DNA from: CAZDIO01 sp964505555
GTDB taxonomy: Bacteria > Bdellovibrionota_C > UBA2361 > SZUA-149 > CAZDIO01
Assembly: GCA_964505555.1 (NCBI GenBank)
Contig: CAZDIO010000072.1
Span: forward strand, 1-23,694
DNA: 23,694 nucleotides
Direction: 5' to 3'
The notes below the pieces were generated by a model. The model saw only the letters and a program-made list of their open reading frames with translations. It made no database searches and had not been told where the DNA came from. A program made the translations under genes and the position numbers. How positions within the stretch are numbered: the stretch's first letter is position 1; every line of letters begins with the position of its first letter. Shown one piece after another: positions 8,321 through 15,839 of the stretch.

Positions 8321-9475
8321 ATGAAACTCCCAATCTACCTCGATAACAACGCCACCACCCCGATCGACCCCCAAGTGCTCGAGGCGATGCTTCCTGTTTT
8401 TAAAACACACTTTGGAAACCCAGCAAGTAAGACCCATGCTTATGGTTGGCATGCTGAGGAGCTTGTGCAGATCGCTCGGGAACAGGTTGCAGAGCTTATC
8501 GGTGCTACCCCAGAAGAGATCCTCTTTACCAGCGGGGGAACAGAATCAAATAATTTAGCAATTATTGGGGCATATCAATCACGAAAAAAACACTCCCCCA
8601 CCCTTCCTTGTCGGTTTCTCTCCGTAGTAACAGAGCATAAGGCCGTTTTAGATCCTCTTCATAATCTTCAAGAAGAAGGTGCTGCTGTTACTCTTTTACC
8701 GGTTGAAAGTGATGGCTTACTCCGAGAGGATGACTTCTTATCTGCGCTTCAGGAGAAGCCTTTCTTTGTCTCTGTGATGCTTGCCAATAACGAGATCGGC
8801 GTAATTCAGGAGATTGAAAAACTCTCTCGACTTACCAAGCAAGAAAGAGCGCTCTTTCACACCGACGCTGTTCAAGCAGTTGGGAGGGTCCTGGTAGATG
8901 TAAGACAATTAAATGTTGATCTTCTCTCCATCTCTGCACATAAACTCTACGGCCCAAAAGGAATTGGTGCTTTGTATGTAAAACGAGGAACACCGCTTAA
9001 ACCACTCTTTTTTGGTGGGGGTCACGAACAGGGACTTCGATCAGGTTCATTAAATGTTCCAGGAATTGTAGGATTTGGAGCGGCATGTGCGATATCAAAG
9101 GAGGTGCTTGAAAGCGAGAAGAAACGACTCACCTTACTTTCCTTCAAACTTCTTTCATCACTTCAACGAGAGGTTTTAGGGATAGAAGTAAACGGCTCAC
9201 TTGAAAAACGCATTCCTGGAAACTTAAATATCTCCTTTGAAGGGGTAGAAAATACGAAGTTACTTGCTGAGGTGCATTCGAAACTTGCTCTTTCTATCAG
9301 TTCAGCTTGCATGTCAGGAAGCTCTGCACCCTCATATGTAGTCTCGGCACTAGGAAATAAGAACCGTGCTCACAGCAGTATCCGAATAGGTCTTGGGCGT
9401 TTTACGACAGAGGAGGAGGTCGAGACTGCTGTAAATATCCTAGCTCAAGCAGTGAAAAAGGTGCGGGGTGGGTAA
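8321..9475 (+). CDS. Cysteine desulfurase (IscS/NifS type)
   Basis: This is a PLP enzyme of 384 residues that converts cysteine to alanine and passes persulfide sulfur to Fe-S cluster or thio-cofactor synthesis. LDNNATTP (8-15) is the N-terminal signature and SGGTESNN (71-78) binds the cofactor phosphate. TEHKA holds His105; HTDAVQA holds Asp182 and Gln185. SAHKLYGPKG holds the PLP lysine, Lys208. SSACMSG carries the catalytic Cys330 in the flexible-loop position typical of group I enzymes. Placement directly after nadA recalls the nadA-associated NifS-like enzymes of other bacteria and suggests it matures NadA; this is inference, and a general iscS role is possible since no iscU or iscA is nearby. 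No Shine-Dalgarno is visible before the ATG. Confidence 0.94.
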   Translation: MKLPIYLDNNATTPIDPQVLEAMLPVFKTHFGNPASKTHAYGWHAEELVQIAREQVAELIGATPEEILFTSGGTESNNLAIIGAYQSRKKHSPTLPCRFLSVVTEHKAVLDPLHNLQEEGAAVTLLPVESDGLLREDDFLSALQEKPFFVSVMLANNEIGVIQEIEKLSRLTKQERALFHTDAVQAVGRVLVDVRQLNVDLLSISAHKLYGPKGIGALYVKRGTPLKPLFFGGGHEQGLRSGSLNVPGIVGFGAACAISKEVLESEKKRLTLLSFKLLSSLQREVLGIEVNGSLEKRIPGNLNISFEGVENTKLLAEVHSKLALSISSACMSGSSAPSYVVSALGNKNRAHSSIRIGLGRFTTEEEVETAVNILAQAVKKVRGG

Positions 9476-9480
9476 TTCTA

Positions 9481-9624
9481 CCCCTGTCGTTGCGAGCTAG
9501 AAAGTCAACTGGTCACCCCTCCCTGTCGTTGCGAGCCGGGAGGCCCGGCCGCCGGGCGAAGCGAAGCAATCTCATATTGCCGATAAGGGTTCGAGATTTC
9601 TTCGCTTCGCCCGCAACGACAGGG
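9481..9624. repeat. Dispersed palindromic repeat, copy C (one half plus one full copy)
   Basis: A solitary left arm CCCCTGTCGTTGCGAGC lies at 9481-9497. A complete element follows at 9521-9624, with outer arms CCCTGTCGTTGCG (9521-9533) and CGCAACGACAGGG (9612-9624). Inner arms 9554-9573 and 9593-9612 pair with one mismatch around CATATTGCCGATAAGGGTTC. A 21-bp GC-rich self-complementary block (CCGGGAGG...CCGCCGGG) is inserted in the left arm only. Long purely intergenic hairpins of this kind belong to the broad class of REP-like palindromic elements. Confidence 0.85.
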
Positions 9625-9904
9625 GGTTTTTGTTTTCAATGGTAAGACCTAGACAAAACCCCAAAAAAACAGCTACAATTCCCTTTACGAGAGAGAGCAA
9701 ACTGCCACGTCAGGCGGTTACTTTTAGAAAATTACATCCGTTTCTTCCCTATGCCTTTGAGGAGATGCTGCCTCTTTCTTTTTTCATTTGATCTTTGATC
9801 CTTTTATACCGGAAGAATTAAGCAAGGCACCTCAACCTATTTCAGATTTGAGGTGCTGACATCGCAATTGGGTTTTAGATTAAGGTTCGATCTTACCTGT
9901 CGTC

Positions 9905-9949
9905 AATTGCACCGTTAAAATTGCACCGTTGAAAGTTCATCGTTGAAAG
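9905..9949 (+). repeat. Three 14-bp iteron-like direct repeats
   Basis: AATTGCACCGTT occurs at 9905-9916 and again, identical, at 9919-9930. A third, diverged unit, AAGTTCATCGTTGA, starts at 9933. CGTTGAAAG recurs at 9927-9935 and 9941-9949, so the period is exactly 14. The array lies about 140 bp upstream of the orphan gene at 10083. Tandem binding sites for a regulator are a plausible reading; a recent tandem duplication is the simple alternative. Confidence 0.7.
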
Positions 9950-9967
9950 CCTTCTTGCTAAAAACAA

Positions 9968-10038
9968 CTACAACCGTCTTTCAAGAACAAGCCGTCATAC
10001 AGGGCTTATTTTTGCGAGACGGTTGTGGAGCCGTTTTT
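9968..10038 (+). terminator. Nested stem-loop with T-tracts (terminator or attenuator)
   Basis: CTACAACCGTCT (9968-9979) pairs with AGACGGTTGTGG (10017-10028) over 12 positions with one G-U. A TTTTT run lies at 10034-10038. Inside it AAGCC (9989-9993) and GGCTT (10003-10007) form a second hairpin followed by TTTTT at 10009-10013. The pair could be mutually supporting or switchable structures in a leader RNA, or the 3' end of a small RNA. The orphan gene starts 45 nt downstream. Confidence 0.5.
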
Positions 10039-10082
10039 AGTGAGAGAGCGCGGGAACTGTAATCATAAGGAGCGCAGTAAAC

Positions 10083-10535
10083 ATGCAAGCGTTGGGAAAA
10101 GTAACTCGGGCAAGAATGAGAGGAGTGGCTATCCTCGCCTCCGTTGATGAGGGAGCAGTCATCTTCGAGTATGGAACCACTCGAATGACTTTTGAAGATG
10201 TTCTGAGGATGGTACCGAGCGACGTTCTTCAAAGGGAAACCTTCAGACACAACGTGACAGTTTGCAGCTGTGTGACCGTCCTCTCGAAGTGCGTTCGGCA
10301 AACGGTCCAGGAGTTCAAGCTCCTCCTCGGGAATGAAAAAATGGCATTCGCGATATCTGTTGAGGACGCAGAGAGTAACGACCTGGAACCTGATGACGTA
10401 GGGGGCGACGGCGAGTTCGTGCGCCTAGACAACCTGGAACTGGGGATCTTGGATAAAGTTCAGGGTTTCCGACCAAACATCGTCGATCAACTGATCGCTC
10501 GAAACCAAGCGGTACCGGCTGGTTCTGCTTCCTAA
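10083..10535 (+). CDS. Unrecognised 150-aa protein
   Basis: This is a soluble, acidic protein of 150 residues that I do not recognise. There is no signal peptide and no membrane segment. The N-terminal part looks like mixed beta/alpha (GVAILASVDEGAVIFEYG), and the middle has three cysteines (VCSCVTVLSKC, residues 60-70). An Asp/Glu-rich stretch (EDAESNDLEPDDVGGDGEF) lies near 100-115. AAGGAG ends 11 bases before the ATG. Its codons favour G or C in third position (CTG, GTC, ATC, TTC, AAC), unlike the A/T-ending codons of nadA or the HDOD gene. That suggests either high expression or recent acquisition. A structured leader lies upstream and a hairpin follows. It may stand alone, since both neighbours are separated by gaps or face the opposite way. 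Confidence 0.6.
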   Translation: MQALGKVTRARMRGVAILASVDEGAVIFEYGTTRMTFEDVLRMVPSDVLQRETFRHNVTVCSCVTVLSKCVRQTVQEFKLLLGNEKMAFAISVEDAESNDLEPDDVGGDGEFVRLDNLELGILDKVQGFRPNIVDQLIARNQAVPAGSAS

Positions 10536-10560
10536 CTTCCCGGAACGAGGAATTAAAGCG

Positions 10561-10617
10561 GGGCGACACTATCTTGGGTTGCGCAGCCGATTGACTCGGT
10601 TGCAAGCGGTGTCGCCC
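10561..10617. terminator. Hairpin between convergent genes
   Basis: GGGCGACAC (10561-10569) and GTGTCGCCC (10609-10617) are exact 9-bp arms. The interior contains another pairing (GCCGA/TCGGT around 10587-10600). It lies between the ends of the convergent 150-aa gene and the tyrosine phosphatase gene, where a bidirectional terminator is expected, but neither strand has a T-tract. A stable structured RNA 3' end is an alternative. Confidence 0.5.
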
Positions 10618-10645
10618 TCGCCTTAGCTTAATGAGATTTATTGAA

Positions 10646-11125
10646 CTATTTTTTTAGCTCAGAAACGAGCTCGTTGAGGAGATTCTCACAAGACCTAGAG
10701 ATGATATCGTGAACTAATTCAAATCCATCACGGCCACCAGAAAAAGGATCCGGCACATCCGGTTCGGTATCAGCCGGGTCAAACTCACGAAGACAAAAAA
10801 GCCTCACCGCCGCACTCTCTGAAAACCGCTCCAGATCTCGAAGGTTACTTCGGTCCATGGCAACGATGATATTAAATTCTGAAAAATCTTCCTTTCTCAC
10901 CTGTCGAGCAGAGTGGTCAGTAAGGATAACCCCCCGCTTTCTAGCAATCCGGACGGTCTCCGGATGAGCCCCCTGTCCTTCATGCCAAGCTCCGGTTCCA
11001 CAGGAGTCAATGACAAAATGCTCTTCTAGTCCACGCTCTTTTACCAAATTCTTAAACACCCCCGCAGCCACCGGAGAGCGACAGATATTTCCTAAACAAA
11101 CAAAAAGAACTGAGCACTTCCTCAT
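10646..11125 (-). CDS. Low-molecular-weight protein-tyrosine phosphatase
   Basis: This is a cytoplasmic phosphatase of 159 residues, the usual family length. The P-loop VCLGNICRSP begins at residue 9, with nucleophile Cys10 and Arg16 in the C-x5-R arrangement. DVPDPF near 123-128 provides the general acid Asp126. Family members remove phosphate from protein tyrosines, often on autophosphorylating kinases that control capsule or exopolysaccharide export; some ArsC-type arsenate reductases share the fold. The glycosyltransferase genes nearby make an envelope-glycan role possible, but no BY-kinase gene is seen. Its ATG overlaps the fumC stop codon (ATGA at 11122-11125), so it is translationally coupled to fumC. 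Confidence 0.92.
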   Translation of the reverse strand: MRKCSVLFVCLGNICRSPVAAGVFKNLVKERGLEEHFVIDSCGTGAWHEGQGAHPETVRIARKRGVILTDHSARQVRKEDFSEFNIIVAMDRSNLRDLERFSESAAVRLFCLREFDPADTEPDVPDPFSGGRDGFELVHDIISRSCENLLNELVSELKK

Positions 11126-12516
11126 AATCCCGGCTTTGTCATGCTCATCAGATCAAGGATCTGATCAAGCTCCTCTTCAGAGAGCACCTGATGTCGCGCT
11201 GCAACCTGGCGAACAGATTCTCCGGTCTGATAGGCTTCTTTCGCTATTGCTGCGGCCTTGTCATATCCGATCTTTGGAGCAAGCGCGGTTACGGTAGAGA
11301 TATTTGCCTCTGCAAGTTCATCAATACGTTTAATGTTTGGCTTAATTCCTTCAACACACCGTCGTGAGAAATTTCTTGAACCGGTAGCAAGAAGATCTAC
11401 AGATTGTAAGAAATTATACGCCATCACCGGCATCATCACATTTAATTCAAAGTTCCCACCACTGTGATCGCAATAGGTTATCGTAGTATCATTTCCAATA
11501 ACTTGCGCTACCACCATTAACAGCGACTCAATAATTACTGGATTTACCTTCGCTGGCATAATTGATGAGCCTGGCTGAACTTCCGGAAGATAGAGCTCAC
11601 CAAATCCGCACCGTGGTCCGGAAGCAAGAAAGCGGAGATCGTTTCCGATCTTAGAAAAACTGCACGCAAGCACTTTAAACTGCCCACTCATCTCAGTGAT
11701 CGCATTTTTTGCCGCTTGGGCTTCAAAGTGATTTGCCGCTTCAACAAAGGAGATCCCCGTTCTTCGGGTAATCTCTTCAATAATGTTTTTTGCAAAATGT
11801 GGGTGCGTGTTGACCCCTGTTCCTACCGCCGTTCCTCCGATCGGAAGCTCAAGAAGTGTTACCAGCGAACGCTCAATGCGCTCCTTTCCATAGAACACCT
11901 GACTTGCATACCCACTAAACTCCTGACCGAGACGAATTGGGGTAGCATCTTGAAGATGGGTTCGCCCTGTTTTTACAATCCCATCAAACTCTTCTGCCTT
12001 CTTTGCAAGCGCTTGATACAGCTCATCTAGTGCGGGAAGAAGAAACTCTTTTATCTGCAACACTCCGGCCACATGAATCGCGGTGGGAATAACATCATTT
12101 GATGACTGACTCATGTTCACATGATCATTTGGATGAAACGTAAGTTGCCCTCCCGCAAGCTCCTTCGCGCGGTGGGAGATCACCTCGTTTGCGTTCATGT
12201 TCGTAGAAGTTCCAGAGCCGGTCTGAAAAATATCGAGCACAAACTGCTCATCAAGCTCACCACGCTCGACTTCAAAGGCAGCTTGGATAATAAACTCAGC
12301 TCGCTTTTCATCGAGAAGCCCCAAAGCGCGATTTGTTGTCGCTGCAGCACCTTTGATAATTCCCAACGCTTGGATCATTGATCGTGGAAAGCGAAGATCG
12401 CTAATCGGAAAGTTCTCAACCGCACGCTGCGTCTGGGCGCCGTAGTAGGCGCTTGTGGGAACTTTCATTTCCCCCATGGAATCCCGTTCAATTCGTGTCG
12501 CAGTTTCGGTGCTCAT
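11122..12516 (-). CDS. fumC: Class II fumarate hydratase
   Basis: This enzyme hydrates fumarate to L-malate in the citric acid cycle as an iron-independent homotetramer. The 464 residues are full length. GSGTSTNMNANEV (100-112) and HPNDHVNMSQSSNDV (128-142) line the substrate site. TGRTHLQDATP carries the catalytic-base region with His187. GSSIMPAKVNP (316-326) is the superfamily signature, with catalytic Ser318 on the mobile loop. The combination of TGRTHLQDATP and the length favours fumarase over aspartase or argininosuccinate lyase. The start is well defined: GGAGGAG sits just upstream of the ATG. It is divergent from the HDOD gene (142 bp between) and coupled by ATGA overlap to the tyrosine phosphatase. 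Confidence 0.95.
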   Translation of the reverse strand: MSTETATRIERDSMGEMKVPTSAYYGAQTQRAVENFPISDLRFPRSMIQALGIIKGAAATTNRALGLLDEKRAEFIIQAAFEVERGELDEQFVLDIFQTGSGTSTNMNANEVISHRAKELAGGQLTFHPNDHVNMSQSSNDVIPTAIHVAGVLQIKEFLLPALDELYQALAKKAEEFDGIVKTGRTHLQDATPIRLGQEFSGYASQVFYGKERIERSLVTLLELPIGGTAVGTGVNTHPHFAKNIIEEITRRTGISFVEAANHFEAQAAKNAITEMSGQFKVLACSFSKIGNDLRFLASGPRCGFGELYLPEVQPGSSIMPAKVNPVIIESLLMVVAQVIGNDTTITYCDHSGGNFELNVMMPVMAYNFLQSVDLLATGSRNFSRRCVEGIKPNIKRIDELAEANISTVTALAPKIGYDKAAAIAKEAYQTGESVRQVAARHQVLSEEELDQILDLMSMTKPGL

Positions 12517-12658
12517 AACTCCTCCGGTTTCTTGCCTAACTCCCTTAATTCATTAGAAGAACGCCTATTATCCCCTCAAGAAAATCCCAAGATCTGTCGA
12601 GTAAGAGTCAGGAAAACATTGTCATTAGCGTTCCCTAAGTAGTTGAAATTACATACTA

Positions 12659-14419
12659 ATGCAAAAAAACTCAAACCCTGAAATAAACTCTCTGCCACCT
12701 CCTGAGGGACACACCCCTTTACGAAGCTTGATTTCGTTGCCACTCCCCCCCGATCTCTCCACACTTCGGGAAGCTCGAGAACTTGCCGGGGATCGATCAA
12801 TTCGCATTGATGCTTTAGCAAAACTGATTTCAAAAGATCCGGTAATTTTTCTTGAGCTTTTAAAAGGAGCAAACTCCACCTTTTTAACCAAGGGCCGAAG
12901 TATCGTCACCAACCCCCGCCTGATCCTTGTTCGACTCGGCTCAACTCACACCATTGAAGCACTAGATACGCTTGACACCCATCCCCAACTCACAAAGGAT
13001 TCCGTAGTCGAACGTTTTGAAACACTCCGTCAGAAGTCATATTACACCGCGTATATTTCATCGATGATTGCTAAAACCATACGCGCAGATCTATCAGAAG
13101 ATGCGTTTGTTGTCGGACTTGTTTCAAACGTTGGATATTTAATAGCTTGCTCACATCTTGGGGAGCGTTTTGTAGAGCTTGCACAGGATAAAAGTCGAGC
13201 GGTTATTTACTACAAGCTTGCAGCAGACCATCATTTTGATGTGCGCACGGTACAAAACGCTTACTTAAAAGCAAGTGGTTTCCCTGAATCATTACTCTTT
13301 GCACTCGATCGTGAACTTACCACCAAAGCCCCTGAACGACGAGCGCTGCGCTACATTGTAGAAGCCGCCATTGAATTTGTTGATGCGTTTGAAATGCATA
13401 AATGGGAGAAATATTCACCTGACAAAGATCTTCCGGTTGCCAGTTCATTTCGACTTTTACAAATACCACACGACCGTTATGCAGCCCTCTTTAAAGCATG
13501 TGGATATTTTCTTGAACACGGAGTGGAAGAGGTACTCGATCAGAGTGAGGAAGACGAAGAGAGTTTTGAGGAGGAGTTCGAAGAGGAATTTGAGGAGGAG
13601 GAATTTGAAGAAGAAGAAGAAGAAGAAGAGAGTAAGGATGAGGAAAGAGAAGAAGAAAAAGAGGACCTCGATCTCCAAATAGAAACGTTACAGAATCTAA
13701 ATATCCGCAGTAAAAATATTAATAACGATAGCCATGAGAAGTCACTTCCTCAATTAGCACTCTCTCTGGATGATGAGATTCACTCCCTCCTCTTGCTTCA
13801 AGTGCCCGCACAAGTTCCCAAAAGTTTAGAAGAAACTAATTATCCGCCGCCTAATACCTTTGGCGGTCCACCCGTATTCATTATCGAAGATGAATTAGCC
13901 GCCTCTATCGATGAAGATATCAATGCACTTTTAAAACCCAGCACCGTTGACTACATCTCTGTTCCCTCTCTCTTTTCCAGCGCTTCTCTAAATCGGGCCA
14001 CAAACGAGATAGCTCACCTTTATGATGGGGTGAAAACTCTTGAGGGGATCCTTGATGAAGTCCTTAAAAAACTAACCGAGGAAGGTCACTTTCAACGAGC
14101 TGCGCTGATCGTCGTTTCTCATAACAAAGCCTCAGTATTTATTGAGCGTGCTTTAGGGACTGGTTTAACTCCGGGAGAAACACTCTCTATAGATCCCGTA
14201 ACTTCTCCGTTAGCAAAAGCTACTCCCGTTTTGAAGTCATTTAATAATCATCCCCTCCATGATGACTCACCGTTTGGAGCACCCTGCTACGCTCTCTCCC
14301 CAGTGTTTGTTGAAGATAAACCTTTTCTCTTGTACGCAGACTGTGGACGGGAGGGTTCAATTAGTTTTGAAGCACGAAGAATCTTTCGCTGCCTTATCCA
14401 ACGGCTATCCTCTCTATAA
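12659..14419 (+). CDS. HDOD-domain protein with polyglutamate linker and GAF-like C-terminus
   Basis: This is a cytoplasmic signalling protein of 586 residues. An HDOD domain spans about 25-220 (LPPDLSTLREARELAGD, LAKLISKDPVIFLELLKGANS, VGLVSNVGYLI). The His-Asp pair of true HD hydrolases is replaced by Ser-Asn at 156-157, as usual for HDOD, so no phosphodiesterase activity is expected. Residues 296-338 are almost entirely Glu/Asp. The last 130 residues (from about 455) look GAF-like (alpha helix, RAALIVVSHN, LSPVFVEDKPFLLYAD). Proteins of this class act in cyclic-di-GMP, motility or stress signalling; the partner here is unknown. No Shine-Dalgarno precedes the ATG. The acidic tract is encoded by a nearly all-purine run on the plus strand (about 13549-13667). 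Confidence 0.8.
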   Translation: MQKNSNPEINSLPPPEGHTPLRSLISLPLPPDLSTLREARELAGDRSIRIDALAKLISKDPVIFLELLKGANSTFLTKGRSIVTNPRLILVRLGSTHTIEALDTLDTHPQLTKDSVVERFETLRQKSYYTAYISSMIAKTIRADLSEDAFVVGLVSNVGYLIACSHLGERFVELAQDKSRAVIYYKLAADHHFDVRTVQNAYLKASGFPESLLFALDRELTTKAPERRALRYIVEAAIEFVDAFEMHKWEKYSPDKDLPVASSFRLLQIPHDRYAALFKACGYFLEHGVEEVLDQSEEDEESFEEEFEEEFEEEEFEEEEEEEESKDEEREEEKEDLDLQIETLQNLNIRSKNINNDSHEKSLPQLALSLDDEIHSLLLLQVPAQVPKSLEETNYPPPNTFGGPPVFIIEDELAASIDEDINALLKPSTVDYISVPSLFSSASLNRATNEIAHLYDGVKTLEGILDEVLKKLTEEGHFQRAALIVVSHNKASVFIERALGTGLTPGETLSIDPVTSPLAKATPVLKSFNNHPLHDDSPFGAPCYALSPVFVEDKPFLLYADCGREGSISFEARRIFRCLIQRLSSL

Positions 14420-14726
14420 CGACAAAGAAGCATTCCCGCTGCAGGGGTTCTATAAAACTTCTGAAGCCTTTTTTATTAAACCACAGAGGCACAGAGGCAC
14501 AGAGGCACAGAGAAAACAGCGCCTCCGACTACAAAAAAACTTCAACCTCGCCCAAAACAGAAAGGTTTCGCAGACAACAAGATTCCTGTAAAATATCAAT
14601 AAAATAGCCAAGAATGTTTTTTTCTTTTTACTTCTGCTGTGATCATTTCATTTAGATCACTTTTGTCATTCTAAAATGCTCCTTAATAAGGCATAGGAGA
14701 GGGAGTGCTTTTCTTAACAATCCACC
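14420..14726. other. Intergenic stretch with 8-bp tandem repeats
   Basis: CACAGAGG is repeated about four times at 14482-14512, a type of short tandem array found dispersed in many bacterial genomes. GTGATC (14639-14644) and GATCAC (14655-14660) form an inverted pair with a 10-nt centre that could be an operator. The half-site spacing does not match the CRP/FNR consensus. No credible ORF or terminator is seen. The GT2 gene that follows has no Shine-Dalgarno near its ATG. Confidence 0.6.
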
Positions 14727-15839
14727 ATGGACAAAATGGGTTTATCTGATTCTTTAGTTTCAATACTGATTCTCAACTGGAATGGAGGGACGCAACTTCG
14801 TCAAGCCATCGAGAGTGTATTTTCTCAAACTCACCGAAATGTGGAGCTCGTGTTAGTTGATAACGGCTCTGAAGATGGAAGTATTGAACCAGTAGCAAGT
14901 TTATTCTCTACTGATAAACGTCTGCGCATAATTCGAAACGATAACAATCTCGGATATTGCGGAGGAATGAATGTTGGAATTCGAGCATGTCAGGGAGAGT
15001 TTATTTTAGGAATGAATCCTGATGTCGTCCTAGAGAAGGATTTCATCGAACAGATCCTCAAACCATTTTCAGATCCACAAGTTGGAATGGCTGCCCCTCT
15101 TGCCGTTCGCAGTTCAAATACTGCCGTAATTGATTCTGTAGGAACGGTATGTTTCAAACACCTTTTTGCAACCGCACACCGGGCCGGACAGGCTCGGGGT
15201 GTTACGGAGGAACCATCAGAGGTGTTTGGAGTCATTGGTGCCTACTCCATGTATCGCAAAAAAATGCTTGAAGAGCTCAGTTATTCAGGAAAAAATGGTA
15301 AAGAGTATTTTGATGAAGATTTTTTTACCTACTACGATGAGCATGATCTTCAAATTCGAGCGCGGTGGCTAGGATGGAGATGTATGTATGTGCCGTCCGC
15401 TCGCGCTACCCATGTATGGCGATACTCAGTAAAAAGTGGGCTCATCAAACACGGTCCACTCTACGATCGAGCGTTTCGAAACTACTATCTCTCGATGGTA
15501 AAGAATATGACTCTCTCACAATTTCTTACCTCACTTCATCTATTTTTCCTCCATGAATGTGGTCTCCTGGCACTTTCACTTGTCTATCGAACACCGATAA
15601 TTTTCAGCTCAAAGCTCAAGGCTCTTCCCTTCCTTGGTTCGATGTTGAAAAAACGACGAAAAATAATGACAGAAAGAAGACTCTCCACAAAGGAATTCAA
15701 TGCGGGTCTTGCTGGCTTTTGGGCGTATTTTCGTTTTTTAGCAAGTGTCATGCTCTCTGAACATGAAGAAGGTCGTCTCCTTTCATTTTCAGACTCTGAC
15801 CAAGTCGGAAAACGACTTCCTACCGATGAAAATTCTTAA
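14727..15839 (+). CDS. Family 2 glycosyltransferase (rhamnosyltransferase-like)
   Basis: This is a cytoplasmic, probably membrane-associated enzyme of 370 residues that transfers a sugar from a nucleotide-sugar donor during envelope polysaccharide or O-antigen assembly. The GT-A fold starts with SILILNWNGG (12-21) and VELVLVDNGSEDGS (39-52). NNLGYCGGMNVGIR (73-86) is the conserved nucleotide-binding segment, and NPDV (97-100) takes the DxD position. FDEDFFTYYDEHDLQIRARWLGWR is the ED-containing acceptor motif of WbbL-like enzymes. Donor specificity cannot be read from the sequence. The C-terminal region after residue 270 has hydrophobic helices that may attach to the membrane. Its 3' end overlaps the next gene's likely ATG by 14 bases, indicating an operon. 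Confidence 0.88.
   Translation: MDKMGLSDSLVSILILNWNGGTQLRQAIESVFSQTHRNVELVLVDNGSEDGSIEPVASLFSTDKRLRIIRNDNNLGYCGGMNVGIRACQGEFILGMNPDVVLEKDFIEQILKPFSDPQVGMAAPLAVRSSNTAVIDSVGTVCFKHLFATAHRAGQARGVTEEPSEVFGVIGAYSMYRKKMLEELSYSGKNGKEYFDEDFFTYYDEHDLQIRARWLGWRCMYVPSARATHVWRYSVKSGLIKHGPLYDRAFRNYYLSMVKNMTLSQFLTSLHLFFLHECGLLALSLVYRTPIIFSSKLKALPFLGSMLKKRRKIMTERRLSTKEFNAGLAGFWAYFRFLASVMLSEHEEGRLLSFSDSDQVGKRLPTDENS

Larger units (their letters stand above)
9625..10082. other. Gene-free stretch with hairpin, 14-bp tandem repeats and structured leader
   Basis: I see no credible ORF here. A 9-bp-arm hairpin (GCACCTCAA at 9827-9835, TTGAGGTGC at 9848-9856) has no T-tract. It is followed by three 14-bp direct repeats at 9905-9946 and a nested stem-loop at 9968-10028, both listed separately. 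9640-9820 contains only AT-rich sequence without recognisable signals. Confidence 0.6.

Noticed and set aside
10315..10605. 96-aa minus-strand ORF opposite the orphan gene
   Set aside because: Arg/Pro-rich composition typical of antisense to a G/C-ending codon gene; no start signal.
13457..13678. 73-aa Phe/Leu-rich minus-strand ORF
   Set aside because: Complement of the Glu-rich tract of the HDOD gene; a composition artefact.
14482..14512. CACAGAGG repeats as a CRISPR array
   Set aside because: The unit is only 8 bp with no spacers; a simple tandem repeat.
14259..14591. 110-aa plus-strand ORF at the HDOD gene end
   Set aside because: Overlaps the HDOD gene out of frame and then translates the 8-bp repeats.
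14639..14660. GTGATC...GATCAC as a CRP/FNR site
   Set aside because: Centre is 10 nt between six-base arms, too long for the CRP consensus.
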